Of a DNA stretch of 64,000 nt, positions 26,124 to 33,730 are shown in pieces. Under the pieces are notes generated by a model. It did not search any database, was not told the DNA's origin, and saw only the letters and a program-made list of their open reading frames with translations. Location of the stretch: the NCBI GenBank assembly GCA_022845955.1, contig AP025576.1:6510001-6574000 (forward strand), read 5' to 3'. This DNA is from Lachnospiraceae bacterium. GTDB lineage: Bacteria; Bacillota; Clostridia; Lachnospirales; Lachnospiraceae. The number at the start of each line of letters is the position of its first letter. Position 1 is the stretch's first letter. The position numbers and the translations under genes are program-made.

Positions 26124-26915
26124 ATGAAAATTGAAAAAGTAAATGATCATCAGATTCGTTGTACACTTACAAAAGCAGACCTGGCAGATCGTGAACTAAA
26201 AATCAGCGAGCTTGCCTACGGTACGGAAAAAGCAAAAAGCCTTTTCCGCGACATGATGCAGCAGGCATCTCTGAAATTCGGTTTTGAGGCAGAAGATATT
26301 CCGCTTATGATAGAAGCTATTCCTTTGAACTCCGATTGTATTGTACTCATCATCACCAAGGTGGAGGATCCGGAAGAACTGGATACCCGTTTTTCCAAAT
26401 TCGCCCCCAGTGTCCACGATGATGACAGCCTGGACGACATGATCCAGGATTTGAATGAGGGGGCCGACGATGTGCTTGACCTGTTTAAGCGCATCCACGA
26501 AGGACGCATAAACGGATCACAGAACGGACAGAAGGCTTCCTATCCGGATGCCGAAGCAGCAGAAGATACCTCCGGTAAAGAAGGGGCCGCAGACAATTTG
26601 TCGACGGCTGAGTCATCCCTGAATCTGACAAGGATTTATTCCTTTGATTCCCTGAATCATATGACACGGCTGGCCCATATCCTGAACGGCTTTTACCACG
26701 GTGTGAATTCCCTGTACAAGGACGCAGGAACAGGGCGGTATTTCCTTATCGTCACCAGCTCCTCCCATACGCCGGAAGAATTCAACAAGCTCTGCAACTG
26801 CCTGTCCGAATACGGACGCCAGGAAAAATCCGTTCCCGCAGGGGAAGCTTATTTTGAAGAACACTACGAACTGATTATCAGCGAACACGCCCTACAGAGC
26901 TTAAGCAAAATTTAA
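26124..26915 (+). CDS. mecA: Adaptor protein MecA
   Basis: 263 aa. The N-terminal substrate-binding domain (MKIEKVNDHQIRCTLTKADL..., 1-90) ends with SDCIVLIITKVEDPEEL. An acidic linker (about 95-165) follows. The C-terminal domain (about 165-263) has YSFDSLNHMTRLAHILNGFYHGVNSLYKD and ISEHALQSLSKI. MecA targets proteins such as competence or stress regulators to ClpC-ClpP. It is monocistronic, with promoter and terminator. Confidence 0.95.
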   Translation: MKIEKVNDHQIRCTLTKADLADRELKISELAYGTEKAKSLFRDMMQQASLKFGFEAEDIPLMIEAIPLNSDCIVLIITKVEDPEELDTRFSKFAPSVHDDDSLDDMIQDLNEGADDVLDLFKRIHEGRINGSQNGQKASYPDAEAAEDTSGKEGAADNLSTAESSLNLTRIYSFDSLNHMTRLAHILNGFYHGVNSLYKDAGTGRYFLIVTSSSHTPEEFNKLCNCLSEYGRQEKSVPAGEAYFEEHYELIISEHALQSLSKI

Positions 26916-26934
26916 TCATGCTTGACCGAAAATG

Positions 26935-26968
26935 AGGCACGTACATTTCTGCACGTGCCTTATTTTTG
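26935..26968. terminator. Bidirectional terminator between mecA and the DUF1858 gene
   Basis: AGGCACGT pairs with ACGTGCCT around a 10-nt loop, followed by TTATTTTT on the plus strand; the minus strand also ends in CATTTTC. It lies between convergent genes. Confidence 0.85.
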
Positions 26969-27039
26969 CACTCTCTAATCCCTTTCTGACGGTCTGTGCC
27001 TGAAATACACAAACCCGAAGGACAGTCAGGATTATTCCA

Positions 27040-27231
27040 TTATAATGCTGCAATCTTGCTCATCAAATCATTAATATCCATACCATGAACCATAGCCGCT
27101 TCTTCCAGGCTCTCTCCCTGGGCGGAAGGGCATCCCAGACAATGCATGCCCGCTTCCATCAGGATAGGTGCAACATCCGGATTGGTTCTTAAGATTTCAC
27201 CAATTGTCATTTCCTTCGTAATTTCAGCCAT
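27040..27231 (-). CDS. DUF1858 domain protein
   Basis: 63 aa. The pattern TIGEILRTNPDVAPILMEAGMHCLGCPSAQGESLEEAAMVHG is the complete DUF1858 helical domain, with a Cys-x2-Cys pair at CLGC. These proteins are common in anaerobes and are linked to hybrid-cluster or disulfide-redox proteins; their activity is not established. GGAGG lies 8 bases upstream of the ATG. It is divergent from the pfl locus. Confidence 0.88.
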   Translation of the reverse strand: MAEITKEMTIGEILRTNPDVAPILMEAGMHCLGCPSAQGESLEEAAMVHGMDINDLMSKIAAL

Positions 27232-27475
27232 TTAGCCATCCTCCTTTTCCTTTGAAACTATCAGCGGCACCTGCCCGCCGATTTCTCTTAGTATAATACT
27301 TTTCCCAAAAATGCGCAAGATATGCGTTTTTTCTTTACATACAATTTTCCCTGGCTGAAATACTACACTGAAGTTCCCTCCCGGCCTGCCGCCCTCCCTG
27401 CTGTCCCTTATTGATCGAATTTTATTAAAAAAGCATAAAACAGCCCTTTGTTTGGGAAAAAGAACAGTACGCGCC

Positions 27476-27504
27476 TTGACGAAGCCCTTAAGGAAACATA
27501 TAAT
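27476..27504 (+). promoter_or_regulatory. Predicted promoter of the split PFL operon
   Basis: TTGACG (27476-27481), 17-base spacer, TATAAT (27499-27504): a strong housekeeping promoter. The rest of the gap from 27232 to 27475 holds nothing else recognised. Confidence 0.85.
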
Positions 27505-27510
27505 ACAGGT

Positions 27511-27626
27511 GCGGGTGACACCAGAGAGAGGTCTTATCCGCCGTTTTACACCGGATGCTGCATAGCCGCATAACCGGTTGATTATCTACAGCTGATGCTG
27601 CCCCGGCAGCGAAAAGGAGGAAAATC
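27511..27626 (+). promoter_or_regulatory. Leader of the PFL operon
   Basis: About 115 transcribed bases precede the TTG start. They are GC-rich, with short self-complementary segments (CCGG repeats; GCTGC/GCAGC). No known riboswitch was recognised. The leader ends in AGGAGG, 6 bases before the TTG. Confidence 0.4.
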
Positions 27627-29666
27627 TTGAGAACAGAATGGAATGGTTTTATTGGCGGCGATTGGGAACATGAAATCAACGTGCGTGATTTCATCCAGAA
27701 CAATTACCACCCTTATGACGGGGATGAAGCTTTTCTCGCAGGCCCTACCCAGAATACTCTGGATCTTTGGGAGCAGGTACTGGATTTGAGCCGCAAAGAA
27801 AGAGAAGCCGGCGGTGTCCTGGATATGGATACCAAGGTCATTTCCACCATTACGTCCCATGGTCCCGGATATCTTGATAAATCCAAAGAAACTATCGTAG
27901 GCGTTCAGACGGACGCGCCCTTCAAGCGTTCCCTGCAGCCTTACGGCGGAATCCGCATGGCGCAGAAGGCATGTGCGGATAACGGCTACACTCTTGACCC
28001 GGACGTGGAGGAATTCTTCTCCACCCACAGGAAAACCCATAATGCAGGTGTTTTCGATGCTTACACCGCAGAAATGCGCGCGTGCCGGAGCGCCCATATC
28101 ATCACCGGCCTTCCGGACGCTTACGGACGCGGAAGAATCATCGGTGATTACAGAAGGATCGCCCTGTACGGAATTGATCGTCTCATTGAGGACAAGCTGG
28201 CACAGAAGGATTCCACCGGCAGTGTGATGACCGATGATGTCATCCGTCTCAGGGAAGAGATATCCGAGCAGATCGCCGCCCTGAAAATGATGAAGCAAAT
28301 GGCTGCTTCTTATGGCTGCGATATTTCCAGGCCTGCCGCCAACGTGCAGGAAGCCATCCAGGCCACGTACTTCGGATATCTTTCCGCAGTAAAGGAACAG
28401 AACGGAGCCGCCATGTCACTCGGCCGCACCTCCACCTTCCTGGATGTCTACGCGGAACGGGATCTGGCGCTGGGGACCTTTACGGAAGAACAGATTCAGG
28501 AATTCGTGGATCATTTCATCATGAAGCTGCGTATTATCAAATTTGCCCGTACGCCGGAATATAACGATCTCTTTTCCGGCGACCCTGTCTGGATTACCGA
28601 ATCCCTGGCGGGCGTAGGTGTGGACGGACGCCATATGGCAACGAAAATGTCCTTCCGGTACCTGAATACCCTGAGTAACCTCGGACCTTCTCCCGAGCCT
28701 AACCTGACCGTGCTCTGGTCAACCAGGCTGCCGCTTAATTTCAAACGTTACTGCGCGAAGATGTCCATCCAAACTTCTTCCATCCAGTATGAAAATGATG
28801 ATTTGATGCGTGTAACCCACGGCGATGATTACGGTATCGCATGCTGTGTATCCTCCATGAGAATCGGTAAGGAAATGCAGTTTTTCGGCGCACGCGCCAA
28901 CCTGGCAAAATGTCTGCTTTATGCGTTGAACGGCGGTATTGATGAAAAGACCAGGAAGCAGATCGGTCCCAAATACCGGAAGTACGAAGGCGATGTGCTG
29001 GAATACGACAAGGTTATGGAAGCCTTTACCGATATGATGGAATGGCTGGCAGGCGTTTATGTGAACACCCTGAATGTCATCCACTATATGCATGATAAAT
29101 ACTGTTATGAAAGGGCGCAGATGTCCCTTCATGACAGGGATGTCCGCCGGTATTTCGCAACCGGCATTGCCGGCCTTTCCGTAGTGGCCGATTCCCTGTC
29201 CGCTATCAAATACGCCAAAGTGGAACCCATCCGGGACGAATCCGGCATTATAGTGGACTTCAAAACAACAGGGGATTTCCCCAAATACGGAAATGATGAC
29301 GACAGAGTGGACGCCATTGCAAGGGAGCTGGTTTCCCATTTCATGACTATGGTCAGAAGGCACCATACCTACAGGGACGGTTTCCCCACCACCTCCGTAC
29401 TCACCATCACCTCAAACGTGGTATACGGCAAAGCCACCGGCGCCACTCCTGACGGACGTAAGGCAGGAGAACCCTTTGCCCCCGGAGCGAACCCCATGCA
29501 CGGAAGGGATACCCATGGAGCCGTGGCTTCTATGGCTTCCGTATCCAAGCTTCCCTTTAAGGATGCACAGGACGGGATATCCAATACCTTTACCATCATC
29601 CCGGGCGCTCTTGGCAAAGAAGACGAGGTGTTTGCAGGCGACATCGAAATCGACCTGGATTTATAA
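27627..29666 (+). CDS. pflB: Pyruvate formate-lyase catalytic part, lacking the glycyl-radical domain
   Basis: 679 aa; intact PFLs are about 745-760 aa. It starts (TTG) MRTEWNGFIGGDWEHEINVRDF and carries the active-site pair Cys406-Cys407 in DYGIACCVSS, MQFFGARANLAK and the substrate loop TITSNVVYGKATG. It is collinear with PFL through NTFTIIPGALGKEDEV, then ends with FAGDIEIDLDL just where the glycyl-radical C-terminal domain should begin. That domain is encoded separately at 29996-30238. On its own the protein cannot hold the radical needed to split pyruvate plus CoA into acetyl-CoA and formate. The break is a clean stop with its own tail, not an obvious frameshift. Confidence 0.95.
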   Translation: MRTEWNGFIGGDWEHEINVRDFIQNNYHPYDGDEAFLAGPTQNTLDLWEQVLDLSRKEREAGGVLDMDTKVISTITSHGPGYLDKSKETIVGVQTDAPFKRSLQPYGGIRMAQKACADNGYTLDPDVEEFFSTHRKTHNAGVFDAYTAEMRACRSAHIITGLPDAYGRGRIIGDYRRIALYGIDRLIEDKLAQKDSTGSVMTDDVIRLREEISEQIAALKMMKQMAASYGCDISRPAANVQEAIQATYFGYLSAVKEQNGAAMSLGRTSTFLDVYAERDLALGTFTEEQIQEFVDHFIMKLRIIKFARTPEYNDLFSGDPVWITESLAGVGVDGRHMATKMSFRYLNTLSNLGPSPEPNLTVLWSTRLPLNFKRYCAKMSIQTSSIQYENDDLMRVTHGDDYGIACCVSSMRIGKEMQFFGARANLAKCLLYALNGGIDEKTRKQIGPKYRKYEGDVLEYDKVMEAFTDMMEWLAGVYVNTLNVIHYMHDKYCYERAQMSLHDRDVRRYFATGIAGLSVVADSLSAIKYAKVEPIRDESGIIVDFKTTGDFPKYGNDDDRVDAIARELVSHFMTMVRRHHTYRDGFPTTSVLTITSNVVYGKATGATPDGRKAGEPFAPGANPMHGRDTHGAVASMASVSKLPFKDAQDGISNTFTIIPGALGKEDEVFAGDIEIDLDL

Positions 29667-29673
29667 GCAAATG

Positions 29674-29732
29674 CCCTGCGGCAGACGCCAAACGGATTCA
29701 CAGGTGTATCCGTTTGGTTCGCTGTCCGCGGG
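29674..29732 (+). promoter_or_regulatory. Hairpin between the PFL catalytic gene and the small genes
   Basis: CCAAACGGAT (29688-29697) pairs perfectly with ATCCGTTTGG (29708-29717); flanking CCTGCGG and CCGCGGG can extend the stem. There is no T run, so it is more likely an mRNA processing or stability element, or a repeat insertion, than a terminator. Confidence 0.6.
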
Positions 29733-29749
29733 AATAAAAGGAGCGTTTT

Positions 29750-29962
29750 ATGGATCAGAAAGCTATGATAGATGACTTGGTCCGTATGCTGGACGCCGGT
29801 GCGGCAAAAGGCGTAGGCCATATCAATGTGGCTGTTGACGAAGCCCTGCCGGACAGCAAAGAGATACAGACCGGCTGTCCGGACTGTTCGGCCGCGCCGC
29901 TGGCCTGCAGCATTCCCACCCTCCATGAGGGTCTTGACAGAAACGAAGAAGAAACCCTTTAA
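29750..29962 (+). CDS. Small protein resembling the start of the PFL radical domain, Cys-rich tail
   Basis: 70 aa, preceded by AAAGGAG 6 bases upstream. Residues 7-27 (IDDLVRMLDAGAAKGVGHINV) align with the start of the adjacent 80-aa radical domain (IDNLVSLLDGYAEKGGHHLNV). The glycine loop is absent and replaced by a tail with Cys43, Cys46 (CPDC) and Cys53. It looks like a tandem partial duplicate of the radical domain that lost the radical site and gained a possible metal or redox motif. Function is unknown; a regulator or chaperone of the split enzyme is one inference, a decaying copy the alternative. Confidence 0.75.
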   Translation: MDQKAMIDDLVRMLDAGAAKGVGHINVAVDEALPDSKEIQTGCPDCSAAPLACSIPTLHEGLDRNEEETL

Positions 29963-29995
29963 CCATCCGGTTTTATTGAGAAAGGAAAGAATATT

Positions 29996-30238
29996 ATGGA
30001 AGCAAACAGTGCCCAGATCGACAACCTTGTATCTTTACTTGACGGCTACGCGGAAAAAGGCGGCCATCATCTTAATGTAAACGTATTAAACCGTGAAACC
30101 CTTCTGGATGCCCAGAAGCATCCCGAAAAATATCCGCAGCTGACCATCCGGGTATCCGGCTACGCGGTTAATTTCATCAAGCTGACCCCGGAACAGCAGG
30201 CGGATGTTATATCCCGTACCTTCCACGAAGCTTTATAA
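29996..30238 (+). CDS. Free-standing PFL glycyl-radical domain (GrcA/YfiD-like)
   Basis: 80 aa, own AAAGGAA site. It holds LNVNVLNRETLLDAQKHPEKY and the glycyl-radical loop RVSGYAVNF with Gly55, then TPEQQADVISRTFHEAL. It matches the last 80 residues of intact PFL and completes the 679-aa protein: 679 + 80 = 759, a normal PFL total. E. coli YfiD is a spare copy of this domain that rescues oxygen-cleaved PFL; here it seems to be the only copy at the locus. The activase gene follows 1.5 kb downstream. Confidence 0.93.
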   Translation: MEANSAQIDNLVSLLDGYAEKGGHHLNVNVLNRETLLDAQKHPEKYPQLTIRVSGYAVNFIKLTPEQQADVISRTFHEAL

Positions 30239-30257
30239 AAAATGATTCCGTCAGGCT

Positions 30258-30304
30258 GGCCCTGCAAGGAAAACCTTCCCACCCGGTTTCCTGCGGGGCC
30301 TTTT
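30258..30304 (+). terminator. Terminator after the split PFL genes
   Basis: GGCCCTGCAAGGAAA pairs imperfectly with TTTCCTGCGGGGCC, followed by TTTTGTGTT. A TATAAT at 30309-30314 could be the -10 of a separate promoter for the next gene, without a clear -35. Confidence 0.7.
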
Positions 30305-30358
30305 GTGTTATAATATAAATAGCAGCCGGTCAGAAACTTAAAAAGAAAGGCAATTGGT

Positions 30359-31612
30359 ATGACTAAAAGCGAACGATCCAAACCATGCTCCCCGTCCGTG
30401 GAATTCGATAACGAACAAATCCTTGCCTTCCGTCTGCAGAATATGTCGCTTTCCGCAGCGTTTCCCCCATCCGGAATCGAGGAAGCCTTCGGCGGCTGGG
30501 TCATGCAGAATACCCCGCCGGGCGTATGGGAAACCGCCCTTCATACCAGGATGCCGTCTCTTCCCCTGCCGCATATAGAGGATGCGCTCTGTCTTGGGAA
30601 AACCCTTATCCAGGCCTGGAGCCTGCGCGGCGCTCCCTGTATTTTTCCTGCGTCGGAACGGGGAATCTTTCTCACCGCCCTGCTTCCGGAAGCAGGGGAG
30701 GAGTGGATTTATACCAGAGGTATTTCGGGCGCCCTGGATCACCTGGAAATGTCCCAGGAAGAACTTCTTCCTTTGGTGGAGCAGGCTGCCCTTCTTCTGG
30801 AGGATACCGTCATAACAGGAAAAGCCGCACTGGATCACGCGCTGGCAGAACAGGTGGCACCCTTACTCTCTCCGGACAGGAGAGAACGCTGGTACTCCCC
30901 TTCCATTTATGGGGCCAACCAGACGATGGGAGAAGCCGCTGTTTCTTTTCTTCTGCGTCCATGTGCGCTGAAGCAGCTGGTGGTTTTCGGGAGAAAGCAG
31001 AAAACCTCCCCCACCTTCACTTCCCTGCATAACTGGTATAAAGACCAGCCCGTTCCTCCCTCCTCCCCGGAAGATAGCATACCGGCTCTGGTGAAGCGGT
31101 ATCTTCATTGTTACGGCCCGGCCACCCCGCAGATGTTTGCGGATACCCTCGGCTGTTCCCTGCGTCAGGCCCGGCGCATGTGGCAAACTGTTTTCGATCT
31201 TGTGATCCCGGTAAAAACCCCCTGCGGCAATTCCTATCTCCTGGAACAGGACAGGGAAACGCTGACACATGCAGCCGGAACCCTTCCTGCGCCGGATTCC
31301 CCCGAAGCGATCCGCCTTTTGCCCCCGCATGACCCTTATCTGGATGCCAGGGACAGGACGCTTCTCCTGCCGGACAGCACACGGCAGAAGGAAATATGGA
31401 AGATAACCGGAAATCCGGGAGCCATCCTGATAAACGGACAGATCGCCGGCATGTGGAAAACCCGTAAGGTCTCCTCAACCTTACAGGCAGAAGCAGTCTT
31501 ATGGACCCCTTTCTGCGCCGCCGGGAGGCAGGAAATAGAAAACTGGTTTATCCGGTATGCCTCATTCAGGGGACTGAAATTACAGAAAACCGATATCGTC
31601 GAAGCTTTATAG
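30359..31612 (+). CDS. Winged-helix protein of the AlkZ/YcaQ DNA-glycosylase superfamily
   Basis: 417 aa. It begins near NEQILAFRLQNMSL and has tandem winged-helix segments (VKRYLHCYGPATPQMFADTLGCSLRQARRMW, about residues 242-272). The C-terminal family signature is LLPPHDPYLDARDRTLLL, with GAILINGQIAGMWKTRK. AlkZ-type proteins excise damaged or crosslinked bases, but many members are uncharacterised and the catalytic Gln motif was not confidently placed. Its position between PFL parts and the PFL activase is unexpected. Confidence 0.8.
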   Translation: MTKSERSKPCSPSVEFDNEQILAFRLQNMSLSAAFPPSGIEEAFGGWVMQNTPPGVWETALHTRMPSLPLPHIEDALCLGKTLIQAWSLRGAPCIFPASERGIFLTALLPEAGEEWIYTRGISGALDHLEMSQEELLPLVEQAALLLEDTVITGKAALDHALAEQVAPLLSPDRRERWYSPSIYGANQTMGEAAVSFLLRPCALKQLVVFGRKQKTSPTFTSLHNWYKDQPVPPSSPEDSIPALVKRYLHCYGPATPQMFADTLGCSLRQARRMWQTVFDLVIPVKTPCGNSYLLEQDRETLTHAAGTLPAPDSPEAIRLLPPHDPYLDARDRTLLLPDSTRQKEIWKITGNPGAILINGQIAGMWKTRKVSSTLQAEAVLWTPFCAAGRQEIENWFIRYASFRGLKLQKTDIVEAL

Positions 31613-31706
31613 CTGTTCCGTACATGCACCATTCTGCGGAATGGTTAGGAAGCTTTATTCTGAATGATCCGGTTTCACATACAAAGAAAAGGAGGGCTTA
31701 GCGATT

Positions 31707-32492
31707 ATGCAGACAAGCACACCAACCAACATACAGGGACGCATACATTCCATCGAAAGCTTCGGCACCGTTGACGGGCCGGGAGTCCGTTTTGTCGTAT
31801 TCTTACAGGGCTGTCCGATGCGCTGTGCCTACTGCCATAACCCGGATACCTGGGAAATAAACGCAGGGACTCCTGTTTCCCCCGCCAGGATTATGGAGCG
31901 TTACGAACGCAATAAAAGCTTTTATAAAGACGGAGGGATTACCGTTACCGGCGGAGAGCCTCTGCTTCAGCTGGATTTTTTGATTGAGCTGTTTACCCTT
32001 GCCAAAAAGGAAAATATCCATACCTGTATTGATACCTCAGGCATCCCCTTCACGCCTTCCAACAAAGAATGGACAGACAAGCTGAATACCCTCATGACCA
32101 TGACGGATCTGGTGATGCTGGATATCAAACATATCGATCCCAAATGCCACAAGGATCTCACCGGCTGCCCCAATGACAATATCCTGCGTTTCGCCTGGTA
32201 TCTGGATAAGAAAAAGATACCGGTCTGGATCCGGCATGTGGTAGTTCCCTCCATCACCGACGATGAAACCTATCTGTACAGGCTCGGCTGGTTTATCGGA
32301 GGCTTGAGCAACCTGAAAGCCCTTGATGTGCTTCCCTATCATACCATGGGCAAAGCAAAGTACGAAAAGCTGGGTATTCCTTACCGTCTGGAGGATATCC
32401 CTCCTATGGACAGGCCAACGCTTCTCCTGAAAAAACAGGCCATTTTAAAGGGAATCAAGGACCGCCGGAACCAGCAGCCGGGTTCTTTGTAA
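31707..32492 (+). CDS. pflA: Pyruvate formate-lyase activating enzyme
   Basis: 261-aa radical SAM protein. The 4Fe-4S motif is CPMRCAYCHNP (Cys-x3-Cys-x2-Cys), followed by GGITVTGGEPLLQLDFL, HTCIDTSGI and VMLDIKHIDP. It removes hydrogen from the glycine of PFL to make the radical, so its target here should be Gly55 of the separate 80-aa protein. GGAGGG precedes the ATG. A ferredoxin gene 130 bases downstream could supply electrons. Confidence 0.95.
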   Translation: MQTSTPTNIQGRIHSIESFGTVDGPGVRFVVFLQGCPMRCAYCHNPDTWEINAGTPVSPARIMERYERNKSFYKDGGITVTGGEPLLQLDFLIELFTLAKKENIHTCIDTSGIPFTPSNKEWTDKLNTLMTMTDLVMLDIKHIDPKCHKDLTGCPNDNILRFAWYLDKKKIPVWIRHVVVPSITDDETYLYRLGWFIGGLSNLKALDVLPYHTMGKAKYEKLGIPYRLEDIPPMDRPTLLLKKQAILKGIKDRRNQQPGSL

Positions 32493-32552
32493 AATCTGCA
32501 TACTTGTTCTTTAAAAAGTACAAAAAATCGCCGTTTATTCACAAAAAATATC

Positions 32553-32581
32553 TTGTACAAAATGCTTTTCTATATTAGAAT
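32553..32581 (+). promoter_or_regulatory. Predicted ferredoxin promoter
   Basis: TTGTAC (32553-32558), 17-base spacer, TAGAAT (32576-32581), about 40 bases before the ATG. Confidence 0.75.
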
Positions 32582-32621
32582 AAGTAATGATAATCAATAG
32601 AGCATAAAGGAGGATATCATT

Positions 32622-32792
32622 ATGGCATATGTAATTAACGATTCTTGTGTAAGCTGCGGAACCTGTGAAGGACAGTGTCCTGTTGGCGCTATTTCTGCAG
32701 GAGACTCTCAGTACGTGATCGACGCTGATACCTGTATCTCCTGTGGTTCTTGTGCAGGCGTTTGCCCTACAGGCGCTATCTCCGAGGAATAA
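32622..32792 (+). CDS. 2[4Fe-4S] ferredoxin
   Basis: 56 aa, clostridial type. Two Cys-x2-Cys-x2-Cys-x3-Cys-Pro clusters: CVSCGTCEGQCPVGAIS and CISCGSCAGVCPTGAIS. It is a small soluble low-potential electron carrier. AAAGGAGG lies about 10 bases before the ATG, and it has its own promoter and terminator. It lies next to pflA, whose radical chemistry needs a low-potential one-electron donor. Confidence 0.97.
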   Translation: MAYVINDSCVSCGTCEGQCPVGAISAGDSQYVIDADTCISCGSCAGVCPTGAISEE

Positions 32793-32821
32793 TCCCGGAC
32801 AATCACATAGGAAGCATTCAG

Positions 32822-32860
32822 GAAAGAAGCATTCAGAAGAACGAATGCTTCTTTCTTTTT
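32822..32860. terminator. Terminator shared by ferredoxin and MerR genes
   Basis: GAAAGAAGCATTC (32822-32834) pairs perfectly with GAATGCTTCTTTC (32843-32855), then TTTTT. The minus-strand MerR-type gene ends inside it, so it probably serves both convergent genes. Confidence 0.9.
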
Positions 32861-33570
32861 GTACGCAGGGACGGCTCATGGAGCGCGGCATCCTTCGCTT
32901 CTTTACCGGAAGCGGCATTTGCTTCCTCCTGTTTTTTCTGCTCCTTTTTTTCCCTGGCAGTCAACCTTCTTTTACTGCGTTGTCTGATAAGCTCGTCCAG
33001 TTTCCGGTAATGCTCTTCTTCCCTGTCGATTCTCACTTGCTCGCGGCGCTCGTTTTCTTCTTCCTGGACGCGGAACTGGTAGTCCATTTCCTTCATGATG
33101 GTCTCTTTGATTTCTCTGGTCAGCTCTTCGTTATTTTCCCTTACGGCCTGGGATATCAGGCTGTGCAGCAGCAGCTGGAGACGTGCGCCTTTATCCTGTA
33201 TTTCCCGGTCTCCCGTTTCTGCAAGCTCCTCCTGTACACTGCGGGCCGCCTGGCTGTGTTCTCTGAGCGGGACCATCACCTGAAGACTGCTGTCCGTCAG
33301 GACCGTGCGTATGGCTTTCAGCTGAAGGCCCTGCTCCTTCAGCTTCTTGATTTCCCTGAACTGATCCACATCCTCTTTCGTATAGTACCGGTGTCCCAGA
33401 TCATTTCTGCGTATGGGCAGCTTGAGTTCTTCTTCCCAATAACGGAGCACATGGCTCTCCACCCCTACCAGCTTCGCCGTTTCCGATATCAGGAACATAT
33501 CCTTTTCCGGTTCCTGCCCTTTTTCCTCTTTCAGCAAAACCACCTTGCCGTTTTCTTTTTTATTTCCCAT
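32833..33570 (-). CDS. MerR-family regulator with long charged coiled coil
   Basis: 245 aa from the ATG at 33570, chosen for AGGAGG 6 bases upstream. The MerR winged helix (about 25-95) reads FLISETAKLVGVESHVLRYWEEELKLPIRRNDLGHRYYTKEDVDQF. The rest (about 120-245) is a Glu/Arg/Lys-rich coiled coil ending in a very basic tail (KRKKHSFF). There is no ligand-binding domain. The layout recalls MerR-like nucleoid or chromosome-organising proteins as much as classical regulators; the target is unknown. Confidence 0.82.
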   Translation of the reverse strand: MGNKKENGKVVLLKEEKGQEPEKDMFLISETAKLVGVESHVLRYWEEELKLPIRRNDLGHRYYTKEDVDQFREIKKLKEQGLQLKAIRTVLTDSSLQVMVPLREHSQAARSVQEELAETGDREIQDKGARLQLLLHSLISQAVRENNEELTREIKETIMKEMDYQFRVQEEENERREQVRIDREEEHYRKLDELIRQRSKRRLTAREKKEQKKQEEANAASGKEAKDAALHEPSLRTKRKKHSFF

Positions 33571-33626
33571 GGTTTCCTCCTGTCTGCCGCCGGGCGGCAC
33601 TTCCTGTTATTATTTATTTTTTGGAT

Positions 33627-33665
33627 AAAAAAAGAGAACCTCCGCGTATCCGCGTGTTCTCTTTT
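33627..33665 (-). terminator. Terminator after dnaB
   Basis: Minus strand: AAAGAGAAC with inner GCGGATACGC pairs to GTTCTCTTT, followed by a T run, about 65 bases past the dnaB stop. Confidence 0.85.
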
Positions 33666-33730
33666 GTAAGTGTATGCATATTATGTTGTACGGACTTATT
33701 TCGTTACCGGCCACAGAGTGAACCGTAACC

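Noticed and set aside
27627..30238. A simple frameshift or nonsense mutation explaining the split PFL
   Set aside because: The catalytic frame ends with a short unique tail, a hairpin and an extra gene lie between, and both small genes have their own binding sites, so it is not a single-base event.
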